A stretch of DNA of 64,000 bases from Schistosoma mansoni (taxonomy: Eukaryota; Platyhelminthes; Trematoda; Strigeidida; Schistosomatidae): NCBI RefSeq assembly GCF_000237925.1, contig NC_031500.1:16517753-16581752 (forward strand), read 5' to 3'. Of this stretch, positions 1 through 11,519 are shown piece after piece (within the stretch, counting starts at the first letter, position 1; each line of letters starts with the position of its first letter). The notes under the pieces are model-generated. The model did no database searches. It was not told the DNA's origin and saw nothing but the letters and a program-made list of their open reading frames with translations. The position numbers and the translations under genes are program-made.

Positions 1-384
1 TTCAGTAACATTTCACTGGCCCTACAATGTGTATAGAGAGAACCATGCGTTTTTTCTAGAGCTTTTCTTCAGTTCTCTATCCATGTTGTTATGCATTCAT
101 TCAATTCTGATAGTCATCAATGAATGTGTAATAGATAATTATCATAATAAAAGTACAAAATGGTACAACCTTGAAAATGATTTCTCTGAAAAGTTATCTC
201 TATGCTCATTATTACAATGACTTATAATTGTCATATTAAGATTATTTTAGTCAGATTATGTTAAATTATTTGGCAATAAGCTAAGAAGAACACATAATGT
301 TATTCATAGAATGATAGTAAACAATATAGAATTAACCAATATCAAAACAAAACTTTGAAAATTGTATGTCAATATAAACAAAGA

Positions 385-725
385 TGGAATGGATGGTGGT
401 TAGCAATGGAATTCAAGAAACGTGTATCATCATATTTGTGACTGTTCAGCTGGATGTACCTGAACCCAAGAGTTCATATTTAATCCATAACTCGAACACA
501 GTAACGTTTGCTCTAAACGCCATCACGTTATCCACTCAGTTACTGAGTCTTGATAGCCAGTAACTTGTGTAAGGGAGTGAAGTTTTAAATTCATTTTTGT
601 ATTGTTTGTTCGAATCTTTCTATTGATGATTAGGACTTCAATTATTCAGTCTATTATTGACTTTTGTGCATTCTGTTCGGACTGCCTTGGTATTGCCTTA
701 ATTCATAAGCATTATAATCAAAGTG
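385..725 (-). repeat. SINE-A (Sm-alpha-like), old diverged copy
   Basis: Reverse-oriented copy of the Sm-alpha-like SINE. In order it shows the GCTAGCAGTGG-like end, a decayed hammerhead, the tRNA-like B and A boxes and the GAATCTT/GTTTGTT tail segment. It is more diverged than most copies here and abuts a second copy in the opposite orientation. Confidence 0.75.
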
Positions 726-734
726 ACTTTAAAC

Positions 735-1462
735 CAAGTATATTTAAACTTCACTTCATTGCACAAGCAAATGGCTATCACAACTCAGTAGCTATATGAA
801 TAACGTCATGGCATTTGAAGCGAACATTACTGAGTTCGAGTCCCACAGTAAACATCAACTCCGAGATTTACGTACATCCAGCTAACAAGTCCCATGTAGT
901 ATCAGTTTATATGTTAAGCCCATATACTTTATTCTAGCTTCTGGCCAAGCCAATTCGCCTGTCTATTATGAGTCATGTTTACACCTTGTTATTTATTCAC
1001 TTATTAACTCTGACCATTTTTTATATGAGCGTACGTGTGTGCACAGTTCTTATCCTACTTATCGCTTGTCTGTCATTTATTCTTGTCTGACTATAAATAC
1101 TGATTAACGCTTGCTTAAAATGAATTGGTTTACCCGCCATCTTCAATGCGTATCATTTTCACTTCGCTCGCTGATATTTACTCATGTGCTCATAACTTTC
1201 TGGTCTGCATCATTTATCAATAAAACTGTAATTGCCGCTTCTCTTTGCCTTCTGATATTATGCACCGCTAAGATTGTTATTATAACGGTTATCAGGGTGA
1301 ACGATTAACGAAGCACGGCACTACACCCAAATAGGACGAAATGTGGGTCATGAATTCCATAGCTAGCCACCATCTATATTTGCTCATAATCCTTGTGACT
1401 TCATGCAATATCAAAACAATCCTCACAGAATAAACATATTCCACAACAAGAGACTGATCATT
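735..1462 (+). repeat. SINE-A copy split by LTR-1
   Basis: Forward SINE-A: tRNA-like head near 765-835, then the ribozyme region. LTR-1 (895-1325) splits it inside ribozyme stem II and it resumes at 1326. Its tail is then interrupted by SINE-B at 1463. With the preceding copy it forms a head-to-head inverted pair. Confidence 0.75.
895..1325 (+). mobile_element. LTR-1 solo LTR (Gypsy-like fossil)
   Basis: 431-bp unit with TGT...ACA ends and a perfect 4-bp TSD CCCA (891-894 and 1326-1329). It contains a TATA-like CTATAAATA near 1091 and an AATAAA signal near 1219. Only the LTR is present, with no internal region, as expected after LTR-LTR recombination. The 4-bp duplication favours a Gypsy-type integrase. 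It looks whole as an LTR and is younger than the SINE-A it interrupts. Confidence 0.85.
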
Positions 1463-1683
1463 TTATAGTTAAGATCATGAGTCAATTGAAGCTAGACCAC
1501 CAGGGATAACCTAGAAGCACTGGATGGCCGTTTCGTCCTACTGTGGGACTCCCCAGCACTGCGGATCCACGATCCCTCCTCGCGAGATTCGAACCCAGGA
1601 CTTATCAGTCTCTCGCCAGCGCACTTAACCGATAGACCACTGAGCTGGTCGGTATCCAATGGTGTTAATGTTTAACCTCAACT
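1463..1683 (-). repeat. SINE-B inserted in a SINE-A tail
   Basis: Reverse SINE-B with its hammerhead (about 1520-1556) and tRNA-like B box (GATTCGAACCC near 1588). The flanks AGAGACTGATCATTTT (left) and AGAGACTGATCAATTT (right) are nearly identical and both belong to the SINE-A tail. This is a target-site duplication of roughly 15 bp and shows that SINE-B moves as a unit. Confidence 0.8.
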
Positions 1684-2084
1684 AGAGACTGATCAATTTC
1701 AGTCTTAAATAACAATTAGAAGATACTAGTATACAACATGTATTGATAATATTCATTCATATTTTAATGAATTAATCTATGATACAACAATCTCTAGGTC
1801 CTTATCATTAACGATATCAATCATATATACATCAATTGTACTTTAGAGAATATGAAACATTCGATGTATCAATTAGACATTTTTATCACCTTTACATTTT
1901 CTGTTTATTTACATTAACAATATGTAAATTGTAATTCATGAATTAGATGATAAATAATTGAAGTTTAGAATGAAGTTTTCTATCTTGATAATACAATCAC
2001 TAGAATATGTTTAATCTTGATGATGGTTACTAATGTGATTATGGATAGAATTGTTACTTGGTTTGATAGCTGTTTTTGTAATGG

Positions 2085-2398
2085 ACATATGAGAGAGGAC
2101 AAACCAGCTTCCAATTGAAGAGGAAATTAGGTAAAGACATTGGAAGTAAATAGGACATATATTAAGGAAATCACCAAAGTGCATGACGAGGCAATCCCTA
2201 ACTTGGAATCCGGAAGGGAATAGGAAAAGAGAAAGGCCAAAGAACAAATTACGTCGGGAAATAGAAGCAGATATGAAAAGGATGAATGTTAACTGGAAAG
2301 AACTGGAAAGAATTTCTTAGGACAGGGTTGGATAGAGAATGCTGGTGGACGGCCTATGCTCCTCCACGAGGGGTAACAGGCGTAAGTGAAGTGAAGTT
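2085..2398 (+). mobile_element. RTE-clade LINE 3' end (SR2-like)
   Basis: Encodes the C-terminal reverse-transcriptase tail seen many times in this window: a GRPKN-like basic stretch, then [23 protein letters not shown] and GLCSSTRGN, ending in a GGGTAACAGGCGTAAGTGA tail. The 5' end is truncated and frames are interrupted. An LTR-2 is inserted in its tail at 2399. Confidence 0.8.
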
Positions 2399-2666
2399 TA
2401 TAGTGGACAAGAACATAAGTTGGAATAACCAAATGTATTTGAATACAAGCATTACAAAATCACTTAGTAAAATCTGAGATCCATATGACAAATACTTCAT
2501 TTGCAATCAATCGTCTCAGAATTCATTGTTCCTTCGTTTCTACATCAATTATTCTCTACTCTCATTCTCTTCACTTCGATCTTCTTAACTTTGTGCCTTC
2601 AAGCATTTAACTTTTGATTGATGATACATACTACTTATATCTGTTGACATCAGTAGCACACAACGT
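2399..2666 (+). mobile_element. LTR-2 solo LTR, 268-bp subfamily
   Basis: Short LTR-like unit. It starts TATAGTGGACAAGAACA, continues with GACAA/GAATG-type sequence and ends in the TATAAGTAG-like segment. The 4-bp TSD AGTT lies at 2395-2398 and 2667-2670. It belongs to the same shorter subfamily as the copy at 10901 and sits in the tail of an RTE fragment. Confidence 0.7.
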
Positions 2667-3049
2667 AGTTTGATATCACTGAGAATATACTGACCAGGAA
2701 TTATTTGTACATATAATCAATCAATGTTTTAGTGAATGGTTAGTTTTTTCTTCCGGTGTTACACGCTAGTTATATCTGCAAACTTAAGTAGCATAACCAC
2801 ATGTACATCCCATGTACCTATATTAATTTTTTCTCTTGTTGTTAGAAGGGTAAACGGTTTCGTGAATTCCCGAAAATCTCGGCTTTCACCATAACGTATC
2901 AGAACTCTTTAAAATGAAGATCCTTCAACTTGTAGGACAGAGTTTGAATAGTTCAAATGATGTTTTCTGATCAGCACGTTTTAGTAAGGTTGAAATTGAT
3001 GACCTCATTCTCAACCCTCCTCCTCTATTCTGGCTTGGGATGGTCAGAA

Positions 3050-3495
3050 TATTTAGTACGAACGTCTAGACAGTTAGTTCTACTGTATGGTGATGAAACT
3101 TCGAGAACTACCACAATCATCGTTAAAAAAGTACATGTACTGATAAACGGTTGTCTATTCAAGATACTCAATGTCTATTGGTTGCATACAATCAGTAACA
3201 ACCTAATGTAGGAGAGAACAAATCAACTTCCATTTGAAGAAGAAATTAGGAAAAGATGATAGAAGTGGATAGGATATTATGAAAATCATCAAACTTCATT
3301 ATGAAGCATTTGTGTAGATAAACGGGAGAGAGGAATACGAAAGAAAGAATTGTGTTGGTGATTGTAGGGAGACATCGAAAGAATGAATAGCAACTGGAAA
3401 GAACTGAAAATGCGAGCCCAGAACAGAGTTGGTTGTAGAATGCTGGTGGGTAACCCATGCCCACACGAGGGGTAACGGGTGTAACTGAACTCCTA
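3050..3495 (+). mobile_element. RTE-clade LINE 3' fragment
   Basis: Translates in pieces to the reverse-transcriptase C-terminus: a TVLLYG-like strand, RTTTTI.KVHVLIN.CL, a TISNNL motif, then the KRMN.NWKEL and RMLVG tail. The flank at about 2990-3050 resembles a C-rich segment also found next to RTE pieces at 54.5 and 55.4 kb. Truncated and interrupted. Confidence 0.7.
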
Positions 3496-3499
3496 TTAA

Positions 3500-4900
3500 A
3501 AATGTTCTTCAATTTATCTATCTTCGAAATGAATACAAAGCTCAGAACAAATTGAACGAACCACAAAGATTTGTGATTGACAGGAAGTTGTGTACCTGGG
3601 TAAATACTCGTAAATACTCATCATAAAAGGGTATTTATTGTCTTGTAATACACTGGTTCTTCATTTGTGATCGGGACCTATGCCACCGAATATCAGATGG
3701 ATATGTTCACTGTTATGTCTTAACATATATTATGAATTTAAATGAAGACTAGCAGCAGGAATACCGAAGCCCAGTTTTACGGTTTGGTTCGAACTCTGAC
3801 TAATCAACAAAAGATGTCACCGAACTAACGGAGTCCATACATTCCGAATGTATTGTTCGAATAGATAAACCAATTAATTGTTGTGATAACAACTAATTAT
3901 TTCAAAATAATATAATTACATTCTTACTATGAAGAAATAAGATAGTGTATATAGGGATTAATTTATTCAAAGAGTGAGGGTACCGAAGATTTATCCATTT
4001 CTCAACTCAAAGATCTTGACTTTGGTTCTATTTGAAGTCTACCGATGTGTTCATTTTTTAACAAAAGGCCAATTGTACTGAGAAGTAGTCCGCTTCGATC
4101 TAACTTGTCTGCGAAACGTGACCATTAATAATAGATGATATTCGTAAGCCAGTAGTATTCGATGATAGTTGTCTGGAAAGTATTGCTGCTGTATCACAGA
4201 ATGAGCAAGTGAGTAATATTGAGTTTATGCATCAGGTACTCAGCAGAGGTGACAAATTAATTGACGATTTAATGAATCTTTATCAACTGAGATGGTCAGG
4301 GAATGTATGAGGTATGCTTATCTACCAACTACATCGAAGTCCAATGATGGCTGAAGTAGGAGTAGATTGTAAGAACTCTGGGGACTGCCGAACCAAAACA
4401 CGGCACCGGTTCATTCAAGCCTGAGCCATGTAAGTAGACCACCGGGTCGGGGTCCGTGTTACTTTCATAACCAATCTTTAAAGACTTTGGATGATATGGC
4501 TCGAAATTATTCACAATAGCACAAGCTCATTCTCTCATTATCCTACCTTAGATCTTAAGTTTCTGGATTCTCGACAATTTTTCATTTCCCAAATTTATAT
4601 TTCCATCTCAAATCGTATCTTCGATGCTCAAATGTTTCTATTACCACTGATACTGTTACTATCTCCATCACTCTGAGATTCACCTTGACAACTCCATCCC
4701 ACTTTTTACCAATGGGTTATGGCAACTTAAACCAAACTACACGTGAGCCAAGTTCTATGTAGAGTATGACTGACTCATTATTGAACTTTGATCTCTAATT
4801 TCATTATAAAAATTGAGTATGTCTTTCCATGAATATTTCATGTAACCATTACATTTAGACGCTATTCTAAAGTGAAATTTTCTCTATTAAGTTAATACAA
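3500..4900. other. Gene-poor stretch; possible old repeat at about 4365-4680
   Basis: No exon with paired splice sites is apparent. About 4365-4470 is GC-richer than its surroundings (GGACTGCCGAACC, CCACCGGGTCGGGG) and reads like part of a dispersed retroelement, but no second copy in this window confirms it. A decayed tRNA-like piece may lie at 3770-3810. Confidence 0.3.
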
Positions 4901-4964
4901 TGATATAAGACCTAACATTAAACGCTAAATACATTGAATATTACATACATATTATAATAAATTG

Positions 4965-5115
4965 TACGGCCGTTTCGTCCTATTGTAGGACTCCTCAGGA
5001 AGAAACGACTGTCCACTGCTTCCAGGTTTTCCATGATGGTCTAGCTTCAATTGGCTATTGATTTCAACTACAAAATTACTATAATCTCCACGAAACCTCC
5101 TTCTAATAATCCAAT
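4965..5115. repeat. SINE-B half-copies, inverted junction
   Basis: A reverse piece with GGCCGTTTCGTCC and GGACTCCTCAG (hammerhead half) meets, near 5005, a forward piece with GTCCACTGCTTCCAGG. It continues through the SINE-B 3' end to CTCCACGAAACCTCCTTCT. Confidence 0.7.
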
Positions 5116-5199
5116 TATCATGGTGCTCACCAATGTAAGCAAGTATATCTATCATCTGTTATTTGTACAATGTTGAATTAACTGGAGCTAACGTAGAAA

Positions 5200-5515
5200 A
5201 TCCATAAGATACAGGTGTTTATTAACAGTTGTCTACGCAAAATACTTCGGATCTGTTGGAAATGGATAGGACACACTTTGAGGAAATCACCCAACTGCAT
5301 CACAATACAATCCCTCACATGGAATTGTGAAGGCCAAAGGAGAAGAGGAAGACCAAAGAACACATTATGCCGAGAAATGGAGACAGACATGAGAAGAATG
5401 AACAAAAACTGAATATAACTAATAAGGAAGACCCATTGTAGAGTGGGTTGGAGAATGCTGATCGGCTGCCTATGCTCCATTGGGGGGTTACAGGCGTAAG
5501 TAAGTAAGTGATGTA
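5200..5515 (+). mobile_element. RTE-clade LINE 3' end
   Basis: Shows [38 protein letters not shown] and MRRMNKN, ending in ATGCTCCATTGGGGGTTACAGGCGTAAG. Internal deletion and 5' truncation; a non-autonomous relic. Confidence 0.8.
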
Positions 5516-5577
5516 GAAAATGCAAATACAATATTAACTATTACCTTTCATTTGATACATCCAAAAGCAATTTGTTC

Positions 5578-5815
5578 TTACCTTTAACCTACTCTGGTAA
5601 TGCCGGTTTATTATCCAGCTTGATTGTCATGTATCATACTTTCTTAATAACTTATTGTCTTAATCTTTACTTTGTCTAGTTGATCTATTATGTTTTCAGG
5701 TATAAATATATTTGTGATCAAATTGTATTGCGAAATATATCCCATAATTCTGATAACCGTTGTTTTCTCACTGGATTATTCCCTACTTAATACTACTATA
5801 CAATTAATTTTTTTT
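5578..5815. repeat. Dispersed repeat X, copy 1
   Basis: Matches 9729-9985 in order: CCTTTAACCTAC, GGTAAT, TATCCAG, CTAGTTGA, ATATTATGTTT, GATC, ATTGTTCGAAATGTAT-like, AATTCTGATAA and CTT. No protein signature seen. Probably part of an unidentified retroelement. Confidence 0.5.
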
Positions 5816-5934
5816 TAGAAAAGTTCAATTTCTGAGGTGAAATCTCCGAACTAAATGATGGTCAGTGAAGTTTTACATCTTAAGTAGAATCAGAAAATAA
5901 AACATTACTAATCAATAGACTATTGACTAATGTT

Positions 5935-6262
5935 TCAATTTAATAGTTGAGTTTATGAGTTAATTAACACTACACCACCATGAGAAACCTGGAAGCACTG
6001 GACGACTGATTCATCCTATTATGGGACTCCTCAGCGATGCTCATTCATGATCCCGCCTGCGGCTCAATTTCGTGGACTATTTGGAGTTAGACATTAATAC
6101 CTCTGAATGCCGACTCAGTGATCTACAGGTCAAGCGTTGGTGCGTGAGACTAATAAGTCCTGGGTTCAAATCCTGTGAACGAGAACGTAGATGCGCAGTG
6201 TTGAAGAGTCCCATACTAAGACGAAACGGCCATCCAGTGTTTCCAGGCTTTCCATTTATTTA
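5935..6262. repeat. SINE-B inverted pair
   Basis: A reverse half (5942-6070) with the ribozyme's 3' portion joins a forward half (6075-6262). The forward half has a tRNA-like head (GGTTCAAATCCTG), a hammerhead (TTGAAGAG...GAAACGGCC) and a tail. Confidence 0.75.
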
Positions 6263-6484
6263 TTATCAGCATTCGGTATTATAGTGACTTTTTTATGACA
6301 ATCATTATACAAGAAACATAGTACTGGCTATAATAACAAATAATATAGGTATATCTATTCTTACATCCTTTTTACTATATAAAGATAGAATGAAATTATT
6401 GAGAATAGAAAATGAAAATAGTTTTACTGAACAGTAGAAAGTATGTTTAAAAAAAACGATTATTTCGTATGATATTAATAAAGA

Positions 6485-6765
6485 TTAAGAAGAAATTAGG
6501 AAAAGACTTTGAAAGTGAATAGGACATTACATTGCGGGAATCATCAAATTGTATCACAAGGCAAGCCCTAACTTGGAATGCGGAAGGGAAGCGAAAAAGA
6601 GGAAGGTCAAAGAACACACTACGTTGAGAATTAGAAGTAAACATGAAAAGGATGAATAGTAACTAAAAAAAAACTGGAAAAGATGGCTCCGGACAGGGTT
6701 GGAAGGAGAATGCTGATGGGTGGCCTATGCTCCTCCACGAGGGGTAACAGGTGTCCACCTTTCTC
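6485..6765 (+). mobile_element. RTE-clade LINE 3' end
   Basis: Carries the RTE reverse-transcriptase C-terminal signature ([39 protein letters not shown]) and the GGGTAACAGG tail. 5' truncated. Confidence 0.75.
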
Positions 6766-7004
6766 TTTCTCTCCTTGTATTAATTTATCAGACTGCTCTT
6801 TTTTATTTTCTGTAAATAGTATTGATTGTTTATTAAAATTCATTGCCCTCAAACACTTATTCTGTTATTATGAACAGTTGATGATCTGATTAAATGGTTA
6901 ACATTATCTGCAACTTGTTCTAATGTTTAACAATTTTATTGTATCTAACCCGTTTGACCTTTTTTTCTGTTTGTTTAGTGAGTAAATAGTTAATACTTGA
7001 ATTG

Positions 7005-7342
7005 TAAGCGAAGATGGGTACTGTCTAGCAGTAGAATCCATGACGCGCGTTTCGTCCTATTTGGGACTCGTCAGCTGAATGTACCTGCATCTCAGAGTTC
7101 ACTCTGGGACTTGAACCCAGTACCCTCGCTTTAAACGCCATCACGTTATCCACTCAGCTATTGAGTCCAGATTGCCAAATAGGATGAAACGCGCGTCCTG
7201 GATTCCACTGCTAACCACTATCCATCTTTGCTTATAATGCTCGTGAATTAAGGCTATATCGAGGAAATACGCACAGTATGCACATATACTAATTAGAGAC
7301 TGACCAGTTGCAGTCCTAAACATGAATGGGAAGATTCAAACA
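7005..7342. repeat. SINE-A inverted pair running into a scaffold gap
   Basis: A reverse SINE-A half (7005-7160, hammerhead at about 7045-7085) joins head-to-head a forward half (7165-7342) with GACGAAA-like ribozyme sequence and a complete tail segment. The sequence breaks off at the 200-N gap. Confidence 0.8.
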
Positions 7343-7542
7343 NNNNNNNNNNNNNNNNNNNNNNNNNNNNNNNNNNNNNNNNNNNNNNNNNNNNNNNNNN
7401 NNNNNNNNNNNNNNNNNNNNNNNNNNNNNNNNNNNNNNNNNNNNNNNNNNNNNNNNNNNNNNNNNNNNNNNNNNNNNNNNNNNNNNNNNNNNNNNNNNNN
7501 NNNNNNNNNNNNNNNNNNNNNNNNNNNNNNNNNNNNNNNNNN
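7343..7542. other. Assembly gap (200 N)
   Basis: Run of exactly 200 N, a conventional placeholder of unknown true length, inside SINE-A sequence on both sides. Confidence 0.98.
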
Positions 7543-7695
7543 ATGTACCTGAAACTCAGAGTTGATGTTCACTGGGTTCGAGTCCCAGTGTGATCATCAA
7601 CTCTGAGATGCTGGTAAATCCAGCTGACGAGTCACAAATAGGACGAAACGTCGGTCATGGATTCTACTGCTAGCTATTATCCATGTTTGCTTACA
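7543..7695. repeat. SINE-A fragment pair after the gap
   Basis: A short reverse piece (7543-7570) meets a forward piece starting at the B box (GGGTTCGAGTCCC). It contains an almost complete hammerhead (ATCCAGCTGACGAG...GGACGAAACG) at about 7618-7662, with a modified stem III region (CGTCGGTC). Confidence 0.75.
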
Positions 7696-7857
7696 AAAAT
7701 AAGTTTCGCTTCATTTCATTGTCAAATAATATTTAACATAAATAGTCATTTTACTGAACTCTGGATAATACATATTCAATGAAAAAGAATTATACTATTT
7801 TAAGAAGTAATAATCTAGATAAGTTGTAAACAAATGAAATTCTAAGCATATATATAT

Positions 7858-8380
7858 GATAGCTAGCACTGGAATTCAGGAAGAGCGTTTACTCCCACTT
7901 GGGACTGATCAGATTAATGTACCTTCATCCCAGCGTTCATATTCACTGCACGACTCGAATACAGTAACATTAGCTTCAAACACCATCACGTCATCCACTT
8001 AGCTAGAGTCCTGATAGCTACTAACTTGTGTAATGGGGTGAAGTTTAAATTCATTTTGTATTGTTTGTTTAAATCTTGTTTGAATCTATTATTCGTATAT
8101 GTGGTTCGTATGCGGATTGCTTCGATATTACTTTCAGTCCCAGAGTGAACATGAACTCCGAGATTCAGGTATATCCAGCTGACAGGTCCCACATAGATTG
8201 AAATAAGGGTCACGGATTCCACTGCTAGCCAATATCCATCTTTGTATAGAATGCTTGTGAATTAAGGCTATATCGAGGCAATACTCACAGTATGCACATA
8301 TGCCAGTAAGAGACTGATCAATTTCAGTCTTAAACATTAATAGGAAGATTCAAACAAACAATCCGAAATGAATTCAAGTT
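7858..8380. repeat. SINE-A inverted pair, diverged
   Basis: Reverse copy 7858-8133 followed by forward copy 8134-8380. It ends in the GGGAAGATTCAAACAAACAA-like tail segment. The ribozyme cores are decayed in both. Confidence 0.75.
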
Positions 8381-8724
8381 GATTTCTGTTTATTAACCTA
8401 ATATTATAATGAATGAGTTATGAAATAGAACTATGAATAATGTTTAAATTTTGTTTTAGTCGAGGATAGTTTATCCGAAAATCAGAAGAGTAAATCAAAT
8501 GATATTTCGTTTTTCTTTTATTTCGATTTAAAATAAGTTCAGTTACATCATATGAGTCACAGACTGACGATTACTGCATTTATTTATATCACCTACTGAC
8601 TGAAATGTTAACAAACACCTTGATGAGAGTTAAGTTTCAGGGTTAATCAGTACAACCAAAACTGGTCATTATCAGTATGAAGTTGTGGATACTGTTGAGT
8701 TTTTGATTAATACCATGAATCGAC

Positions 8725-9055
8725 CAATGCTAGATCATCAGTGAATGCCTGAAAGCGCTGAACGGCCGTTTCGTCCCAGCATAAGACTCATCAACATTGT
8801 GATTCCACGATCTAACACATGGGATTTCAATTCAGGACCTTCGGTCTCGCTCGCGAACGCTTAACCCCAAGACCACTGGGCCGGAATCCAATTGTGCTAA
8901 TGTCTAACTCCAAACTTTCCACAAAATCATGAGACCATCTTCCATTTTGTGAGATAGATACCTGTCTCTAGCTGACACGGAGTCCAATACTAGGACGAAA
9001 CGGATGTCCAGTGCTTCGAGGTTTCCGGTGGTGGTCTAACACTGATCTATTGATG
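8725..9055. repeat. SINE-B variant
   Basis: A reverse SINE-B with a divergent tRNA-like region (ACCTTCGGTCTCGC...) is fused to a short forward ribozyme 3' half (TAGGACGAAACGGATGTCCAGTGC). Related variants lie at 14123, 17345, 59490 and 60120. Confidence 0.65.
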
Positions 9056-9450
9056 ATCCCAATCAAAGAAATGGTCGTTTGACGATGGTTAATTTGAATT
9101 GTGATGAGCTATAAGTTGTCCAAGTACTTAAAACTCGGGATGCTAATCAAGGATATATCAAGGAAAACTAATGAATCCTTCTAAAGATGTTCTAGGTTAG
9201 ATTGACTCATGAATTCAAATAAAAAAATAATCACGTCACTTTACAAGTCAGAGATAACAGAGAGAAAGAGATTACATAAATGAACTAACTAAGCGAAATA
9301 GTTCCATGACCAATGCACTAGTTCTGAATAAAAATTATTAAAGTTTAAATCAATGTTTCATAATGGAAATTAGGTCAATCATTTGGAAATATAGAATATG
9401 AAACAGCTTTCAAAACCCCTTTGTATATTCAAAAAGGGTTTGTTCACTGT

Positions 9451-9728
9451 AAGCAAAGATGGATAGTGGCTAGCAGTGGAATACAGGAAGCGCGTTTCGC
9501 CCTATTTCGGACTCGTCAGCTGGATGTATCTACATCTCAGACTTGTTGATGTTCACTCTGGGACTCGAACCCAGTACCTTTCGCTTCAAACGCCATCATG
9601 TTATCCACTCGACCACTGAGTCCTGTTAGCCACTTGCTTGTGCGATGGGGTGAAGTTTAAATTCATTTAGTATTGTTTGTTTGAATCTTCCCATCGATGT
9701 GTTAGGACTGAAACTGGTCAGTTTGTCC
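9451..9728 (-). repeat. SINE-A, good copy
   Basis: Nearly complete reverse unit: GATGGATAGTGGCTAGCAGTGG end, hammerhead at about 9478-9526, B box GGACTCGAACCC, A-box region CCACTCGACCACTGAGTCC, and the CTTGCTTGTG and TTGTTTGTTTGAATC segments. Confidence 0.85.
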
Positions 9729-9985
9729 ACTCCTTTAACCTACCTTGGTAATATATGCTTACTATCCAGAGTGATTAGGTGTCAAATGGTTTTCACATTA
9801 TCATTATTATTATCCTTGTCCACTCTTACCCCCCCCATTTCCAGTCTAGTTGACCTTTTATTTTTATATATAAATGTTCTCTAACAAGTATATTATGTTT
9901 GATCGGATTGTTCGAAATGTATAGCGCTAATATATCATCACATAGTTCTGATAAGCTTCGTCTTCTTATGACATTATCGAAACAG
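9729..9985. repeat. Dispersed repeat X, copy 2
   Basis: Collinear with 5578-5815. Contains a poly-C run (CCCCCCC) near 9830 not seen in copy 1. Confidence 0.5.
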
Positions 9986-10184
9986 TTTTCATCAAATATC
10001 ATTAAGATTACGAAATAAGAAGTGTTCATATAGTTAAGTAGGAGGAATGTATATTTAAACAAAAAAGAAGGAAAAAGATACACAAACAAATGGTATGGAA
10101 AATGGCAAATAAAAATCATTCGCTGACCTTTATTTGGCAATGGAGAAGAGATAAGGTTACTAAAAATTTCCTATGAATACCAAA

Positions 10185-10708
10185 GCCTCCAAATGCCATG
10201 GTACGGTCGAGAGTGGGGAGAGTCCGCTCTCCTTCTCCAAATGCTCTCACATGGCCACGCCTATATAGCCTCTGCCAGGGAAGTCCTACTCACTGCCTTC
10301 TCACACCAGGGGTGTTGTTCACGAAATTGAGAGGACGAAAAGCTAATGTCCGGCGCTTTAACCGGGTTAGTGGACACGGAAAGTCCACCTAGTGGAGTTG
10401 GAAAACCCTCATTCCAAACCAATCGCGCACATGGCCTAGCTCCAGTATCCTGAAGGAAAAAATGGAGTATGAACCTGTTGTTGGTCACTGACTACCATGG
10501 GACTGCATCTCCTCACGATGCTTCACTGCCTTGTGGATCAGACATGTAGGTCAAAGACTCGGGGTGTGGCCCCCTAAGAAAACCACCTGCTTCAATTTGG
10601 GCACCTGGTCAGTTTCACAGCCCTCACACAAATCAAATGGGATTTGTGCGGCGCATATGTATCTGGTGCTTCCTTGTACCAATATTTATATGTTTAAATA
10701 AATAATAA
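10185..10708 (+). mobile_element. R-520 short retroposon with TAAA-type tail and TSD
   Basis: 524-bp GC-rich unit starting near CCAAATGCC.TGGTACGGTCG and ending TTTAAATAAATAATAA. A perfect 12-bp TSD ATGAATACCAAA flanks it (10173-10184 and 10709-10720). No long ORF. The same ends recur at 52160-52705 and 61692-62220, so it is a defined mobile unit. It is probably a non-autonomous partner or 3' end of a LINE; I do not recognise the source. Confidence 0.85.
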
Positions 10709-10900
10709 ATGAATACCAAAACTTGATTTGTTAGCTCGAATCCTGATAACTTCTATTATAGACAGGAGATGAGATTGATTCCTAGAAGCAAACCAGGTTT
10801 TACTAAAATCTATCATGTATTTGTAATAATATTGTGTATATAGACATCTATAGATCAATGCTCTTTGAACTTTAATTATTCTTAGTCTGAAATCTATTTG

Positions 10901-11168
10901 TGTAGTGAATGAGAACGAACACAAATGGGGACAATCGAATGTATTTTAATACAAAACCACAGAATGTCTTAGTAAAATCTGAGAACCATATTAGTAAATA
11001 GTTCATTTGTAAAATGTTCATTAATTGTCTCAGACTTCATTGTTTCTGCATTTCCATATTAATTGCTCCCTGTTTTCGCTCTTTCCTTCTCGACCTTCTG
11101 CTGCCTGATATTCTATTCCTGACTAGCTTTATATACTACTTATGTCGATATAAGTAGCATACACCATA
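10901..11168 (+). mobile_element. LTR-2 solo LTR, 268-bp subfamily
   Basis: Starts TGTAGTGAATGAGAACG and carries the GGGGACAATCGAATG box. The TSD TTTG lies at 10897-10900 and 11169-11172. Solo LTR fossil of the same size class as the copy at 2399. Confidence 0.8.
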
Positions 11169-11519
11169 TTTGTATTGAGATGATCGTAATTATATATATG
11201 TAATATGCATAAGTTAATTCATTTTAGCTGTAAAGAATATTTGTAATAATTTCCCTCAATCATACTAGTTGAATGTAGAAATGGAGTAAGCAAAAGAGAT
11301 CATGACTTGATCAACTATGAAGAGGTTTGTCTAAATTATCATCAGAATAGTTGAATGGATAATGTTAGTATTGGTTACAAAAACATATATCAAGCAACCA
11401 TTTCTAATAACAGTAATAATAATGGTAATATTTCAGTATAAAGAACATTCATGGATCACATGAGATGACATGTATTCACTTCATTATGTAATTTTTCATT
11501 GTTCTAAAGTTAATCAAGT

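Noticed and set aside
9826-10140. 104-codon minus-strand open frame
   Set aside because: Overlaps repeat X and a poly-C run; composition is that of translated AT-rich DNA, with no splice or start context.
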